Source: Seminavis robusta (Eukaryota > Bacillariophyta > Bacillariophyceae > Naviculales > Naviculaceae). From it: a stretch of 64,000 bases of DNA. The stretch is taken from NCBI GenBank assembly GCA_903772945.1, contig CAICTM010000075.1:1-64000 (forward strand), in the 5' to 3' direction. Of this stretch, positions 40,982 through 52,396 are shown piece by piece (the first letter of the stretch is position 1; each line of letters starts with the position of its first letter). Position numbers and translations under genes: made by a program. The notes beneath the pieces are model-generated. The model did not search any database. It saw only the letters and a list, made by a program, of their open reading frames with translations, and was not told the origin of the DNA.

Positions 40982-41764
40982 ATGGATTGCTCTAGTAGAT
41001 CGTACAGCTCTAGCGATAACAGCAGTGAGCGGTTATCCTTTCTGTTGGAACAAGCCGCTGGTCTGAACGAAGATGGGGTATATGAACTTTCCAGTGGGAA
41101 ACCGCAGGAAGCCATTCCCCTGTTCCAAGAGGCCTGGGAGTCTCTCATGGAAGTTGCAGGTGCTACTGGTTCTACATGTACTAGTAGTATTGTTGGTACC
41201 GATTGTAGTACGGCCGCCACAACAACTCGTATTCAGATTCCGCACTTGGAAGACGACGTCTTTTACATTTATTCCTGTGCGGTTGCCTACTCTGCTTCTA
41301 CCTCCACAACACCAGTCAACACCACCAGCAAGGATGTCCAATTTGAATGCGCCATTGTCTTGTTCAATCTAGCTCTGGCTTTCCACCAGCAAGGCAAAAA
41401 GACGAAAAAAGAAGGATTTTTGCGTCGTGCATTGCAGTACTACCAGCAGTGCCAACAATCTCTGCAGCAGGTTCTCACTACTAATACTACATGTACAGCT
41501 CATGATGAACTCATCCTACTCACTCTGGCAGTCATGAACAACCAGGCCAGTATTGAGTATGAACTTCCCATTCCCACCACCACTAACACCACCAGTGCTG
41601 CTAACAATGACAACTCGGAGAAACTATGGCACTATTCCATCCATGCGATTCTAGATGAAGAAACTACCAACTTTAGCATGGTAGAACAATCACAGATCCA
41701 CGAGTTCGTGCAAAATGCAATGGTCTTTCGATTGCAACGACCTTGTGCTGCTCCTACTGCATAA
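40982..41764 (+). CDS. TPR-like diatom family protein
   Basis: The protein has 260 residues from ATG 40982 in a strong context (ATCACCATGGAT). A Ser-rich head precedes helix pairs of TPR type: LNEDGVYELSSGKPQEAIPLFQEAWESL (~28-56), then CAIVLFNLALAFHQQG (~122-138) and RRALQYYQQCQQSL (~146-160), then a LLTLAVMNNQASI helix. Thr/Ser-rich linkers separate them. From memory this 'VLFNLALAFHQ' pattern is a large diatom family; its function is not known to me. It probably acts as a protein-protein interaction scaffold. Confidence 0.7.
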   Translation: MDCSSRSYSSSDNSSERLSFLLEQAAGLNEDGVYELSSGKPQEAIPLFQEAWESLMEVAGATGSTCTSSIVGTDCSTAATTTRIQIPHLEDDVFYIYSCAVAYSASTSTTPVNTTSKDVQFECAIVLFNLALAFHQQGKKTKKEGFLRRALQYYQQCQQSLQQVLTTNTTCTAHDELILLTLAVMNNQASIEYELPIPTTTNTTSAANNDNSEKLWHYSIHAILDEETTNFSMVEQSQIHEFVQNAMVFRLQRPCAAPTA

Positions 41765-42736
41765 AACTACTCTACCCAAAACTAGTAACCAAACCAAACT
41801 CACAGTACAAACCAAACACTGACTAAGTGACATCAACTGAACATATTGAACATACCAACCAAACACTACACTACGAAACCTGCAAATACGCTCCGAGATC
41901 GCCAAGACCACTTCTGTACATACCATAGAAAACAAACTTGTAAATACTGATCTTTTCTAAAAAAGGACAACTTCTTTTTCTTTCACTTGTAGTACTAATT
42001 CCATATTATCCTGAAGTCAAATAGATATTCCATGGTAGCTCCGTGCTCGGAGTCAAAGGCAGCTCGTAGTCTGGCTATGATTCGAGTACAATTCGATATC
42101 GACGACAAGTTGTGGGGTGCAAAAATCGTGGATACAGGATAAGCGACAGCTGCAACTCATTCCCGCACCCTGCTCTTTCCGTACCTGGTACTTATTCGAC
42201 ACCCTGCAAGAACGCTTCAAAAATCGCAGCAAGCCTTCAAAAATGGCTCTGCGGCCAAATGCTAGCCAGAAAGGCCGATGCACGTTGGGAATGTTATCCC
42301 TTGTCTGAAACTGTGACGGGGTTGGAACGATAGCCAAAGAGGTGCGGTCACTCGCACCGTTACCGATACCGTACGCACGGTTCCGGTACCAGGTACCAGG
42401 TACCCCCTGCGGTTGAAACGATTATTCAATCATTAAGGTACCGGTATCGTAAGAACACACCTTTCGAAGAATGAACGAACGAAACGATCCATTATGCACA
42501 TCGGACTCAACCACTCACTCAGCCACGTGTTCGATTGAATCGTTCGTCCCTTATTCGTCGCACAGCATCGCTTGTACGGCTGTAGATACCGTGCAACGAT
42601 ACGGTACAGTCGTGACGATGCTACCGCAAGCAAAGACAACGTTCTTGCATGGATAATGCAAAATGGAAGGAATCTAAGTTATTGGAAGCTGGCTAATATA
42701 CTAAAGGCTCTCAAAAAGGAGGCGGCGACTCGCACG
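41765..42736. other. Intergenic region, no supported gene
   Basis: About 970 bp between genes that converge on it. A GGTACCAGGTACCAGGTACC run occurs near 42384. No gene seen. Confidence 0.45.
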
Positions 42737-44047
42737 TCATACATCGACAAAGGCCAAAGAAGGGTGCTCTGCTTCTGCTGTCTGTGAGATCGTAGCTGTG
42801 GTAGCTCGGGTCGTGATTCCTCCGCTCTCCTCATCAAGGTCGTCAAAGACTGCCGTGTCGCACAGGTCGTTCGCCACGGTCTCTTCTGCCTTTTCGAGGC
42901 CGTCTTTTGCCTTTTCGAGGTCGGTCGTCGAGTGGGAATCGTTCTTGCTGTCGGAAGAGGATGATGATGTTGGGAAGCAGGATGGGATAGTCTTGCCCTT
43001 TACGAGCGACGCAATGTAGGCTCCAACAAAGAAGGCTGGCCAGTAGCAAACCAACACCCACGAGACGCCAATGGATGCCAAAAACATGGCAGGACCCGGG
43101 CATAGACCTGAGATGCCCCAGCCCATGCCAAAGCACATGGCACCCAGGACCAAATCGCGGTCAATGATCGTGTTGGACGGGACGCAAAACTCAGATCCCT
43201 CTGTCAGAGCCAATGGCTTGGCCAATGGACTCGGACCGCCCTTGAAGAGCTGGAAGCCTTCGACGAACTGATAAGCCAAGAAGGAAAGGGTCATGCCTCC
43301 CCCCATGACAAACATGAGGGTAGCATCCCAGTCGCCTTGAGGAATCAATCCAACGTTCAGAAAACCCATGACTCGGACGGGATAGACCATTTGGCTGACG
43401 TAGAGGCCCGCGGCAAAGAGGATGCCGACAATCGCGGCTGGGGCCAACTTTCTTCGAGTGTTCACGTCTTCGGTTTCCGAGATGGGGTGGAATGCGGCTG
43501 CCACCAATGCGACAAAGGCCAGGAACATGCTCAGGACGGCGCCGGCCTTGTCCCATACTCGAACGGGTTCTTGCGAGTCGTCTCGTAGGAATGCAAATGC
43601 GCTGTCACCAAAAGGTGTCGTGGCTTGCTGGGTGAAGTAGGCCGTGATGATACCAATGCTCATAAAGGTCATGACGGCTGCCATGGATCGTTTGCTAAAA
43701 CGAGCCAGTCCGCAAATGCCATGGCCACTCGTGCAGCCATTGCCCAGTCGAGTTCCAAAGCCAACCAAGAGGCCACCAATCAGGTAGGCAGCCCAACTGA
43801 GACTGGCAAGACCACCGTCTTTATCTTCGTATTCCGAGGCAAAGAAGAGGTGCGATGAGAGGAAGAAGGCTGCAATAAAGACGATCTTCCAGTGTTGACG
43901 GGGATTTTGGATGGACGAGATTGGCGCTAGGCCTATTGAGGAGACTATCCCCGAAGCACCCAGAATATCTCCCGAGAAGAGCAGGAGCACGCTGGCTGCC
44001 AAGCCAATCAAGGCTCCTCCTAGTAATCCATAGACGAACGAGTGCAT
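42737..44047 (-). CDS. YeeE/YedE-type sulfur-compound transporter
   Basis: The protein has 436 residues from ATG 44047, with about nine hydrophobic segments. It carries both hallmark motifs of the family (DUF395, YeeE/YedE/TsuA): [20 protein letters not shown] at 102-121 and GLCPGPA at 314-320. The conserved cysteines in these motifs relay thiosulfate in the bacterial protein TsuA. Each half of the protein has one motif, so it spans what many bacteria encode as two separate proteins. The last 75 residues are hydrophilic, Ser/Asp/Glu-rich and predicted cytosolic. Likely role: uptake or movement of thiosulfate or a related sulfur compound. A bacterial origin is possible. No organelle signal is obvious. 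Confidence 0.85.
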   Translation of the reverse strand: MHSFVYGLLGGALIGLAASVLLLFSGDILGASGIVSSIGLAPISSIQNPRQHWKIVFIAAFFLSSHLFFASEYEDKDGGLASLSWAAYLIGGLLVGFGTRLGNGCTSGHGICGLARFSKRSMAAVMTFMSIGIITAYFTQQATTPFGDSAFAFLRDDSQEPVRVWDKAGAVLSMFLAFVALVAAAFHPISETEDVNTRRKLAPAAIVGILFAAGLYVSQMVYPVRVMGFLNVGLIPQGDWDATLMFVMGGGMTLSFLAYQFVEGFQLFKGGPSPLAKPLALTEGSEFCVPSNTIIDRDLVLGAMCFGMGWGISGLCPGPAMFLASIGVSWVLVCYWPAFFVGAYIASLVKGKTIPSCFPTSSSSSDSKNDSHSTTDLEKAKDGLEKAEETVANDLCDTAVFDDLDEESGGITTRATTATISQTAEAEHPSLAFVDV

Positions 44048-45050
44048 TGTATTTTGGTTGCTATTGCTGTTTCTGTTTCTGTGATTGCTATCAATACTAG
44101 TACTTGTAGATAGGTTGTTGCTTTTTGATGTCTTGTGTCAAGTCGACGACAAACTTTTATGATGGTGTGTGTCAACTCGGTTATAGCAACTGAGCAACAG
44201 GCCTCCAACCATCGGAGGCACTCCCTCGGGAAAAATATCCTCCGGAAAGAGCCAGTATTTGGTTGCTATCGGCCCAGCACAAATGTGAGATGCTCCGAGA
44301 GTCTACAGGCAACGAACACTACTGGAGTATTTCTTACCTAGTCTAGCATGTGCTCATGTGCTCAGTACGATTGTACAAAGAATTATACGGTTGTTGGTAC
44401 CGGCGTTTGACAGCTCCACCTAAACACCAGCATCACCATTTCGTTCGCCAGGAAGCAGAGATTTATCTGACGTGATTCCTTCGTGGAGAAGAGACTTTAA
44501 AAAAAATGTCGGGGTATTATTACAGCCTTCAGCACGCGAAGGCCAAAGCGAAGCCTTTTTTGAAGTCCGTCCCCACCCAGCCCCCAGATCTAGCTAGACT
44601 ACTCTACGGGAGATAAAAAGTGGTCTAGCTAGAGTGGGGAAGTTTGGAATCCAATCGAACCCACCACCCATCACTTTGCTGTGCGACGTGCGAGTTCTCA
44701 AAGCAGCTCTCAAGCCGATGTGAATGCTTGATCTCCTTGATTGTTTGGAACTTGGCTGCATCCGGCTCACCGGCTTCCGGCTTCCGGCTCGGGCTCAGGA
44801 GAGGAGCCTGCAAGCGTAATAAGCACTGGCTATGGCTTCCTCGAGGAAGAGTCCGGCCGCGCGAGGCCTTTCGGCAATATAAATGCTACCGTATGTACGC
44901 CAAGGTTGTATTGGAGCTGGTTTGAGTAGTAGTCTAGTATCTCATGAAGAATTACTAAACGGTTAAATGGGCAACGAAAGCAACGACAGCCAGCCACAGC
45001 ACCACCGGCGGGTGCTCTTTGCTTCGAGTGATTGGCTTAAAAATTGCAAT
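44048..45050. other. Intergenic region, no supported gene
   Basis: About 1 kb between two minus-strand genes. An AAAAAAATGTCGGGG stretch at 44500 and a GGCTTCCGGCTTCCGGCTCGGG run near 44772 are visible, but no gene. Confidence 0.45.
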
Positions 45051-47669
45051 TCAAGTACAGACACAGCTACAACCACAGAGAGATTCCCCACAATCAAATG
45101 TGAAGTTTGCAGTCCCCAGAGTGCAAAGCTCCTCGGGGACATGGCCAGAAAACTTGTTGACATCCAGGCGCAAGGTTGTCAGAGCCCCACCTGCTACTAA
45201 TGACTCGAGTTCCATTGGAATGGTTCCCTCGATCTGGTTGTTATCCAAAAGAAGCTGTTCCAAGCTAGTCAATGCGCCGATCTCCGAAGGAATTCCCATA
45301 AGGAAATTGTCATGAGCCCAAAGTTGCCGCAAGCTGTGCATGTGGCCAACCTCGGGCGGAATCCTGCTTCTTATAATATTGGATGACATGTCAAGGTTCT
45401 CTAGCTTGGGGAACTGTCCCAGGACGGATGAAAACCGATGAATGATGTTATGGGACAAGTCCAGGGTTTTCAATCCCAATGACAATGGTGCCGCCATGAT
45501 CCCATCAAACATAGCATCCGTTGTTAGACGATTGTTCTTGAGGCTCAGGTGGCGGAGAGACGTCAACTGGTTCATTTGCTGTGGTAGAACATTGATCTTG
45601 AGGCCTGAGAAAGAAATCGACTCTAGATCTGTGCACAGCCCAAGCTCACTCGGCAGAGACTGCAGGGGAGACCCTTCACCAAAGCGCAAGTTGATGCTCT
45701 GCAAGGATGTCAATAAGAACAGCTCTGGGGGGAGTCTCCCAATGAGTTGATCATCTTGGAGCCAGAAGTGTCGGTACATTCCATCATCGTCTCCATATGG
45801 ATCATCCAGGTTGTGGTCACATGAATTTGAGTGGTTTGTTGTAAAGCTGTGAAAAGAACTAGTGTAAGATTCCCCACTATGCCACTGGCACTCGTGGATG
45901 CCATATTCCATCCACCCTCTGTTCACAGACCAGTGGTCTCCCCCTGTTGCAAGGTAGAATGTGGCTAAAGCAAAACGTTGCTGGATACGCCAGTCTGGGT
46001 AGTCATGCAAGTAGGGGTCTGCGTTCACCCATTGGAAAGCTCTGGCTTGTGGTGATGTTGGATAACTCCGAATCATACCAACTGTGCTTGCTGGGAGAAG
46101 AGGGACAATGCACAAGCAGTCACACCCACAAAGGAGATCATTGCAATCGAATATCGAGCTGTTTGCAACGATTGTGCAAACTTCATCTGGGACTTCACCA
46201 AAAAACTGGTTGTTCTCCATATGCAGAATGGAAAGATTCCCAGCTTTCACCAATGACCAAAGCTCATTTGGAATGGTCCCAGTAAGTTCGTTGTCATTTA
46301 GAAGAAGCTTTTCCAAGCTAGACATGAGTCCAAGCTCAGAGGGCATTGTGCTTAACAGCCCACTGCTGTGAAGTGACAGTACTTTCAAAGAAGTCAACTG
46401 GGCAACCACAGAAGTCAGCACCTGTGTACTAAACCTATTGGAGCTCATATCAAGTGTCTCCAACCTGCTTAGTTGACCAAATGATGTTGGTAGTTGTGTC
46501 AGCCAGTTTTGGGACAAGTTGAGAGCGGTCAAGCTGCCAAGGCTCAGCAACTCAGGCAGAACACTTGTTGGCAATAGGTTTCCACTAAGATTCAATAATC
46601 TAAGGGAATTCAGTTGCAGTATTTCAGACGGCACGGTTCTGAGTTTGAAGTGCACAAGGGATAGAGACTCCAGGCTTGAACAGAGACCAATCTCAGTGGG
46701 GATTTCATTGGAAACTATAAGAGCATCACCATGATTACTGGTTGGGCTCATATCCAAGTCAATAGTCTTCAGTGCAGTCAACAGAAACAACTCAGCTGGA
46801 AGACTTCCAAGTATACCGTTATCCCGTAGCCACAAGTGTTCATATCGCCCTCCATCCTGCGCATGAACTCCACTGACTTGGCCACAGGGGCTCCTATCCT
46901 TGTTTTGATGGAACCACTCGCATTCGTGGGATTCGTATTTCAACCAGTCATCGTTCTCTTTCCAGCCATCGCCACCTGTTGCATAATAGAAAGTTGCCAA
47001 GGCAAACCTTTGGATGATACGCCATGCTGGGTACGTAGATAAGGCAGAATCTTCCACTACAAAGTCAAAAGCCTTTGCTTGTGGTGAGTTTTGATCATTC
47101 TTGATCGTCCAACCTGTCGCGTCTGGAAGTATGGAAACAACAAAGGCTTCGAGGGAAGTTGTAGGCGGCATTGTAGGGGCATATGATGGCACCATTGTTG
47201 GAGAAACTGAGAGCGTTTCGTTTGGGAGTGCCAATGCTGGGTGTGCTGTCCTGGCATCAGCAGTAGGGCCGTCGTTTGGTGTCACACGCAGGGAAAATGC
47301 CACCACCACAGCAATCACAAATACGATCAAAAGCCATACAACCGCAAAGCCAAACATGATATCCCTCTGTTCCATTCGACGCAGTAGAGGAAACTTCTTC
47401 CACCATCCATTCTGTTCGCTGCCATCTCTTGGTGGAGCAGGATTGGCCTGTTGGAGTGCTTCGACATCAGCTTGTGGCACAGACTCGGCATGGGCTCCTG
47501 GTTGCGAAACACAAGTGGACCCGGCCAAAGTTCGAGAAGCTTCCTTGCGCGATCGCCATGCCTGTCCAAAGGCACTTCGAGTTTCGGCAAGACGAGTTTC
47601 GTCACCGGAAGTGAGTTCAATTGGAGCAGTGAAGTCGTCTGGGGGGTTCTGCTGTGCTAAACGTCCCAT
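45051..47669 (-). CDS. Transmembrane leucine-rich-repeat protein with two tandem LRR modules
   Basis: The protein has 872 residues from ATG 47669; an in-frame TTG lies seven codons earlier. A hydrophilic cytosolic head of about 100 residues is followed by one membrane helix (MFGFAVVWLLIVFVIAVVVAF, ~105-125) and a Pro/Thr stalk. Two homologous extracellular modules come next. Each opens with a cap of the type QRFALATFYYATGGDGW and continues with LRRs (L..L.L..N.L....P...) that end in a Cys-rich cap (CDCLCI, CGCSCVCT). No kinase domain is present. Diatoms have many such LRR membrane proteins, thought to act in recognition or adhesion. Confidence 0.85.
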   Translation of the reverse strand: MGRLAQQNPPDDFTAPIELTSGDETRLAETRSAFGQAWRSRKEASRTLAGSTCVSQPGAHAESVPQADVEALQQANPAPPRDGSEQNGWWKKFPLLRRMEQRDIMFGFAVVWLLIVFVIAVVVAFSLRVTPNDGPTADARTAHPALALPNETLSVSPTMVPSYAPTMPPTTSLEAFVVSILPDATGWTIKNDQNSPQAKAFDFVVEDSALSTYPAWRIIQRFALATFYYATGGDGWKENDDWLKYESHECEWFHQNKDRSPCGQVSGVHAQDGGRYEHLWLRDNGILGSLPAELFLLTALKTIDLDMSPTSNHGDALIVSNEIPTEIGLCSSLESLSLVHFKLRTVPSEILQLNSLRLLNLSGNLLPTSVLPELLSLGSLTALNLSQNWLTQLPTSFGQLSRLETLDMSSNRFSTQVLTSVVAQLTSLKVLSLHSSGLLSTMPSELGLMSSLEKLLLNDNELTGTIPNELWSLVKAGNLSILHMENNQFFGEVPDEVCTIVANSSIFDCNDLLCGCDCLCIVPLLPASTVGMIRSYPTSPQARAFQWVNADPYLHDYPDWRIQQRFALATFYLATGGDHWSVNRGWMEYGIHECQWHSGESYTSSFHSFTTNHSNSCDHNLDDPYGDDDGMYRHFWLQDDQLIGRLPPELFLLTSLQSINLRFGEGSPLQSLPSELGLCTDLESISFSGLKINVLPQQMNQLTSLRHLSLKNNRLTTDAMFDGIMAAPLSLGLKTLDLSHNIIHRFSSVLGQFPKLENLDMSSNIIRSRIPPEVGHMHSLRQLWAHDNFLMGIPSEIGALTSLEQLLLDNNQIEGTIPMELESLVAGGALTTLRLDVNKFSGHVPEELCTLGTANFTFDCGESLCGCSCVCT

Positions 47670-48806
47670 GGTTGTTGAAGGTGGTCTCAAGGATGGATTG
47701 AGAGACGTGGTTTGTTTGTTTAGCGTTGATGGCCAGCCTTTTTGTGGCCGTGCATTGACTTTCTTTCCTTGTGCCCAAGCTATTGAATCATTCGGTCGAT
47801 TTGGAGCAAAAATTTGCAGCGAGCACTACCAAAAGACGACGGATTGCGAAAACGCAAAGCCTGCAACATGAGGCACTTCACTGGTATTGATGTGCCGCTT
47901 TATGGGAGTTGTGGCACCGAGCATGCCCCGGACGAGGATAGAACATGTGAGGGCTTAATTAGGTTCAGACGTGATAATATGTGAGAGTGTAATCCAAAGG
48001 TGCGGTCACAGATCGACGATGACCCCAGCAAACCCGCACTCTTCTAGTAATGCAGAAGCAAGGGGGGTTTTAGAGTAGGGAAATTATCTACGGAAGCCAG
48101 CCGGGGCCAGGCTTTTAAAAGCAAAGAACAGTCGAAATTCAGGACTGGGTTCTGTGGGATCAGGGGCAAGAAATTGAGGACCATTACGGGGGGCAAAGGG
48201 TTTGGCTTTGCGGGATCCTAGTAATACCATGGTACCTGGTACCGTAGCAGCCATAGCAAGGGACCCACGGGCAGTTAGCTAAGCAAGCAAACAAATGATG
48301 ATCAGTGAAACTGTGAAGACTTCTTCTCTGCTCGAGAACCGATGCACCGGTAACCCCCGTATCTCTGATGATTCATTAGCTGGTGTATCTGCTATGCCCC
48401 CCCCAATATGTGTACACTGCATTGCATTGGCATCCAGCCTTGTCAAAAAATTTGAATGCCTTTGCAGTCCGCAGCCCTGTTCAACGAGAAAGCACGCAGC
48501 GATCGACTCGTCTCGCCGTTCTAGGTTCAACACTCGCTCCCGCTTTCAACTGGCAGCCATACGGTAAAGAATCTTTGTCTCCTCCGCCACTACTTTTGAC
48601 TATCTGGGGAAAGACACGACGGAAGAAAACCTCAATCCGTTCCCAGCAAGCCTTTTATAAGATTTTGAGGGGCAACACTATTACATGGGATCACGCTCTG
48701 TTACTGTCGTACTGCATAGATATCACTGGCTATTATCACCCGTTAAAAGCTTATCACGTACTCGCACAATGGAATCATCCAAACATCATCTATCCAGAAT
48801 GCCAGA
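47670..48806. other. Intergenic region, no supported gene
   Basis: About 1.1 kb; no gene recognised on either strand. A CCATGGTACCTGGTACCGTA run lies near 48227. Confidence 0.45.
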
Positions 48807-49601
48807 TTACTTGGACGAGGTTTTTTTAAAAGCCCGCAACAGCCACATTCCAGCAAGGATGTACCAGACTGTCATGACTACTCCAAAAACGGAAGTAGCT
48901 TCATCCATGCCAGGCACGATGGTAATGACTCCGGCAATACCAGCAATTAAACCCAGAATGTTCACGGGCTTGGGAAAACCCCTTCCGCAACCAAAGGAGG
49001 AAAAGGATACCATCAAAACCCAAACGGCACCTAGAATCTCATTGCCACCTCCAATTCCGTTGGTGTACACAGCATCGATGGTCATCCACACCGTGGCAGC
49101 ACGAACGGGATCGGTTTCGTAGAGATTCACAGCAACGTGTCCGCCGCCATTTCCAATCATACCAGCCGCAATCACCAGGGCGCCCCAAATGATGCCAATC
49201 ACAGATGTCACTTGAAAGTAGATTTCTTGACGTCCATTCTGTTTGTGTTCAGAGAGGAGGTAAGTGTACATGACACAGGAAAGAATCACCTGTAGGAAGC
49301 CATTCAAGATGTACACAAGAAAGTTTGCCGTGTAAAAGACTTCTTCGTTGTTCTTGAGAAATGACACGCTCTCGACGGCGCTCAGCTTGTCTTCCTCGAA
49401 CATATCCCTTAGAGCAACTCCAAAGATGACAAATCCAACGATGTAGGTCACGCCTGCCAAAATACTCGATATTCCACCAAGGGCCAATGCATGGCGTATC
49501 TTCACAGCAGGATTGGTGGTTGTTCCGTCTGTGGCGTCTGTGGCTGTTGCGACTTCAATGTCAACTTCCTCGACGTCTTTGGGCTCTGTTTTGCTCGACA
49601 T
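48807..49601 (-). CDS. Multi-pass membrane protein, DUF4386-like
   Basis: The protein has 264 residues from ATG 49601 (MSSKTEPKDVEE). The frame is open for about 70 more residues upstream, but only from a TTG. An acidic head is followed by about six hydrophobic segments. The order ALGGISSILAGVTYIVGF, then NFLVYILNGFLQVILSCVMY, then FQVTSVIGIIWGALVIAAGMIG, ending in a short basic tail, resembles the bacterial DUF4386 family. No transport or catalytic motif is evident. Location and role are unknown. Confidence 0.6.
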   Translation of the reverse strand: MSSKTEPKDVEEVDIEVATATDATDGTTTNPAVKIRHALALGGISSILAGVTYIVGFVIFGVALRDMFEEDKLSAVESVSFLKNNEEVFYTANFLVYILNGFLQVILSCVMYTYLLSEHKQNGRQEIYFQVTSVIGIIWGALVIAAGMIGNGGGHVAVNLYETDPVRAATVWMTIDAVYTNGIGGGNEILGAVWVLMVSFSSFGCGRGFPKPVNILGLIAGIAGVITIVPGMDEATSVFGVVMTVWYILAGMWLLRAFKKTSSK

Positions 49602-51031
49602 GCTGCTTGATTGAGTGTGTAGTCCGGGAAAGATTTTTCTTTGCTCTTCTTCTTGTACCGTAGCTTTGTTCTTGTAGTTTGAATTTATGAGGCAGCATGG
49701 AGCGTTCATTGTGCTGATGAAGTCGATTTCCTGGACGCAGATATTACGTACCATGTACCCTCCTCGACTCGTGTTTTGAGTCCACGGCAATCCACGCGAG
49801 AAAAGATCCAAAGCAGGAATGAACTTCGGGGATCTTTCTCACAGCCTGGCTCCCACGTGACCAGCTGGATCTAAAAGGGAGATTATTGGAGTTGCATCAT
49901 CCTCCCAACTCCGCTTGACTTGATCCCACCATAAGGGGGAAAATGCGCCTTTGCTAGTCCACTGCCCGGCTCCAACATTGCCGCAAATCGTCCTGGAAGC
50001 AAAGGTTGTTTGTAGAGTTGTTGCCTCCGGCCATCTTCCTTCTTTTCGCTCTGGCACAGTACAGACTGTAGCACTGCAGAATCCGTGCGTTTCGCTATTA
50101 CAACCACCACAATAGGCTTCCATGCAAAGCGTGAACTTGAAATCTTTGCTCTGGGTCTGGAAGAAGCTGGTGCTAACTAGCTTGCTAGCTAGCTAGTAGT
50201 AGAGCTCTCGTTGCTTCGGTCAGCCACAAGCAACTCGACGACGAGCTGCAAAGTCACTTCAGCGGTAGCTACCGATATCGGTAGAGAACACCTTTTCTTC
50301 TTTGCGTCCGGTAGCGAGCGCCTGAACGGGCCTTCAACGAAGCCTGCAATTTGGTTGAGGTACGGCGACAGAGACGGGGGAATTTCCACCACCTAGCTGC
50401 TCAGAGTACTAGTTCTAGCTAGCAATAGTCTAGATAGCGGAAGCAGCTTGCTTGGTTCGCTCTCTTTGCTTGGGCCTTCAGCATAGCGGTAGTGGCTTTT
50501 AAAATGTTAGCTCTTGAAGCCTCCGTCCAAGTCGAGCGACGGTAGCTCGAACAACTTCCTCTTAGGTCCCTGTCAATCCTGGGCCATAGAGCAGTATCCA
50601 GCGGCCAGTAGTCTGGTGGTTTCGATGCAGACTCGAAGACTCGAAGATCCATTCTGCTTTTTCTCTTCAACCACTATGACTCTGATACTGCCACCTCAGC
50701 GAATTCGGATGGTGCATTCAAGATCACGAAGATCGATGGGGACTCTTCTGTGGAGCTTTGAGTAGAATAATTTCCGGCTCGGTACTGGAAGGGCAGTGGA
50801 ACAGAACAAAAGCCTGTATGGACACATCGGACCGTCACTTTCTGTTCAAGTATGACTGCTTGGCACGTGAGATAATCCTGAACGGAATTTTGTGAATTTT
50901 GGATCTCGGTGATGGAGAGGGGAGAGGGTTCTTTTGTTGCTTCGGCTCAGAGTGCTCACTTTTCCAAAGCTTTTATTTGATCCACCCGCCTCCCCCATAC
51001 TAGTACGGTACCCTCTCCATTGCTCATCAAG
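49602..51031. other. Intergenic region, no supported gene
   Basis: About 1.4 kb. It contains CTAG runs near 50184 and 50415 and ATCGGTAGAG-type palindromes. Short open frames here match nothing I know. Confidence 0.45.
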
Positions 51032-51727
51032 ATGTGCTGTGTTACCATGAAACGCCCCCGCTTTGACTCTGATGATGAAAGTTCCTCCGGTGATTCTTTC
51101 GGTACATGCACAAGCCGCAAGAAGATTCGGTGCATCATGTCCGAGCTACCGGAGCGAATGCACAAACAACCTCTCGACCAAGAGCGTCGCCCAGATGACA
51201 CGCTACAGTCGTTGACGAGTGCAGGAGTTCCTTACTATGCCTTTGACAGTCAATCGTTGGCTGGTTTCTTCTATCCTCCAACGGCCAAAGAGATCAAGGC
51301 TTACGATCACACCGTGCTAAATGCCGTTCGTCAACAAGACTATGGCACCCTGCGGGCTCTCTACAGCCAGGGACGTCCCCTCAAGTGCAGCAACGCATTT
51401 GGAGAATCTCTCTTGCATTTGGCTTGTCGCAAGGGCATGTACCAAATGACTCGGTTTCTGGTGGACGAGTGTCATGTCCCTCTGCGAATCTGCGATGATT
51501 TTGGTAGAACGCCTCTGGCCGATGCTTGTTGGACTGCAGAGCCCAACTTTGACTTGATTGACTTTATCCTAGAGAGAGAACCCGATCTTCTTTTCATCAA
51601 AGATAGACGTGGAAGTACACCATTGGGTTATGTGAGGCGGCCTCAGTGGAAGCTATGGAATCAGTACTTGCAATCCAAATCAAATCATCAGGGCTTTTTT
51701 CAGCCAAGAGTCGTTCTCAGCAAATGA
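51032..51727 (+). CDS. Ankyrin-repeat protein (paralogue A)
   Basis: The protein has 231 residues from ATG 51032 (an in-frame ATG also occurs at 51047). A charged head (KRPRFDSDDESSSGDSF) and the phrase IMSELPERMHKQ precede about three ankyrin repeats (~90-200), including GESLLHLACRKGMYQMTRFLVDECHVPL and DFGRTPLADACWTAEPNFDLIDFIL. It ends soon after a RRPQWKLWNQYL segment. The gene at 59405-60640 shares the same order and wording throughout, with a much longer tail. It probably mediates protein interactions; the partner is unknown. Confidence 0.8.
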   Translation: MCCVTMKRPRFDSDDESSSGDSFGTCTSRKKIRCIMSELPERMHKQPLDQERRPDDTLQSLTSAGVPYYAFDSQSLAGFFYPPTAKEIKAYDHTVLNAVRQQDYGTLRALYSQGRPLKCSNAFGESLLHLACRKGMYQMTRFLVDECHVPLRICDDFGRTPLADACWTAEPNFDLIDFILEREPDLLFIKDRRGSTPLGYVRRPQWKLWNQYLQSKSNHQGFFQPRVVLSK

Positions 51728-52396
51728 ACACCCTGTCAAAATCTAACTTCCAGACAGCAGCAAAGTGCAACAGCAGTTAAGAAAAGATGATTTTGCTACG
51801 ACCCTAGCAGAATGAAAACATAAATACATTAGATAGGTGGGAACAAGTCCTGGAAGTCGACCTGCCAAAACGTAGATTCACAGTGCCGATGTTGAGTCTG
51901 GCATGTTATCCACCAGCTCAATGGGAAAAGTATTTGGAACGAAGAAGAAATCTCACAACTGACAGAAAAATGGTTAAGGGCAGTGCCCAACATTGATTAT
52001 CTTCATTCATCTTTCAATTTTTCATTATTTTCCAAATAGCTCAAGATGCATTGTACTGGCAAGCTAGATAGATATGCTGGGTGTCAGTTAGCGCCTACAT
52101 GAGCTCGTTATACACCTGAATTAGCTTGCCCGCTGCTGGTTTCACGATACAATCAGGAGAGCTGATTCCTGAATGACGGCAAATATTAGTTGAGTCCGCG
52201 AAAAGAAGGCAGCGGACACATGATGCTCCCCATGGTTGCCTAACCAACAAAGGTACTTTTGCAAGTAGAACTCACTGATCTTTTGTTGTTACTCAAAGAC
52301 TATATGTATCTATCTATGAGTTTGATCGTCCTCCCCGCCTCTTCTGGAAGTGTATGGTTGCAGGCAACTCGCATACACCCTTGTTCACGATGATGA
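51728..52396. other. Intergenic region, no supported gene
   Basis: About 670 bp between the 3' ends of two converging genes. Nothing recognisable beyond AT-rich 3' flanks. Confidence 0.45.
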
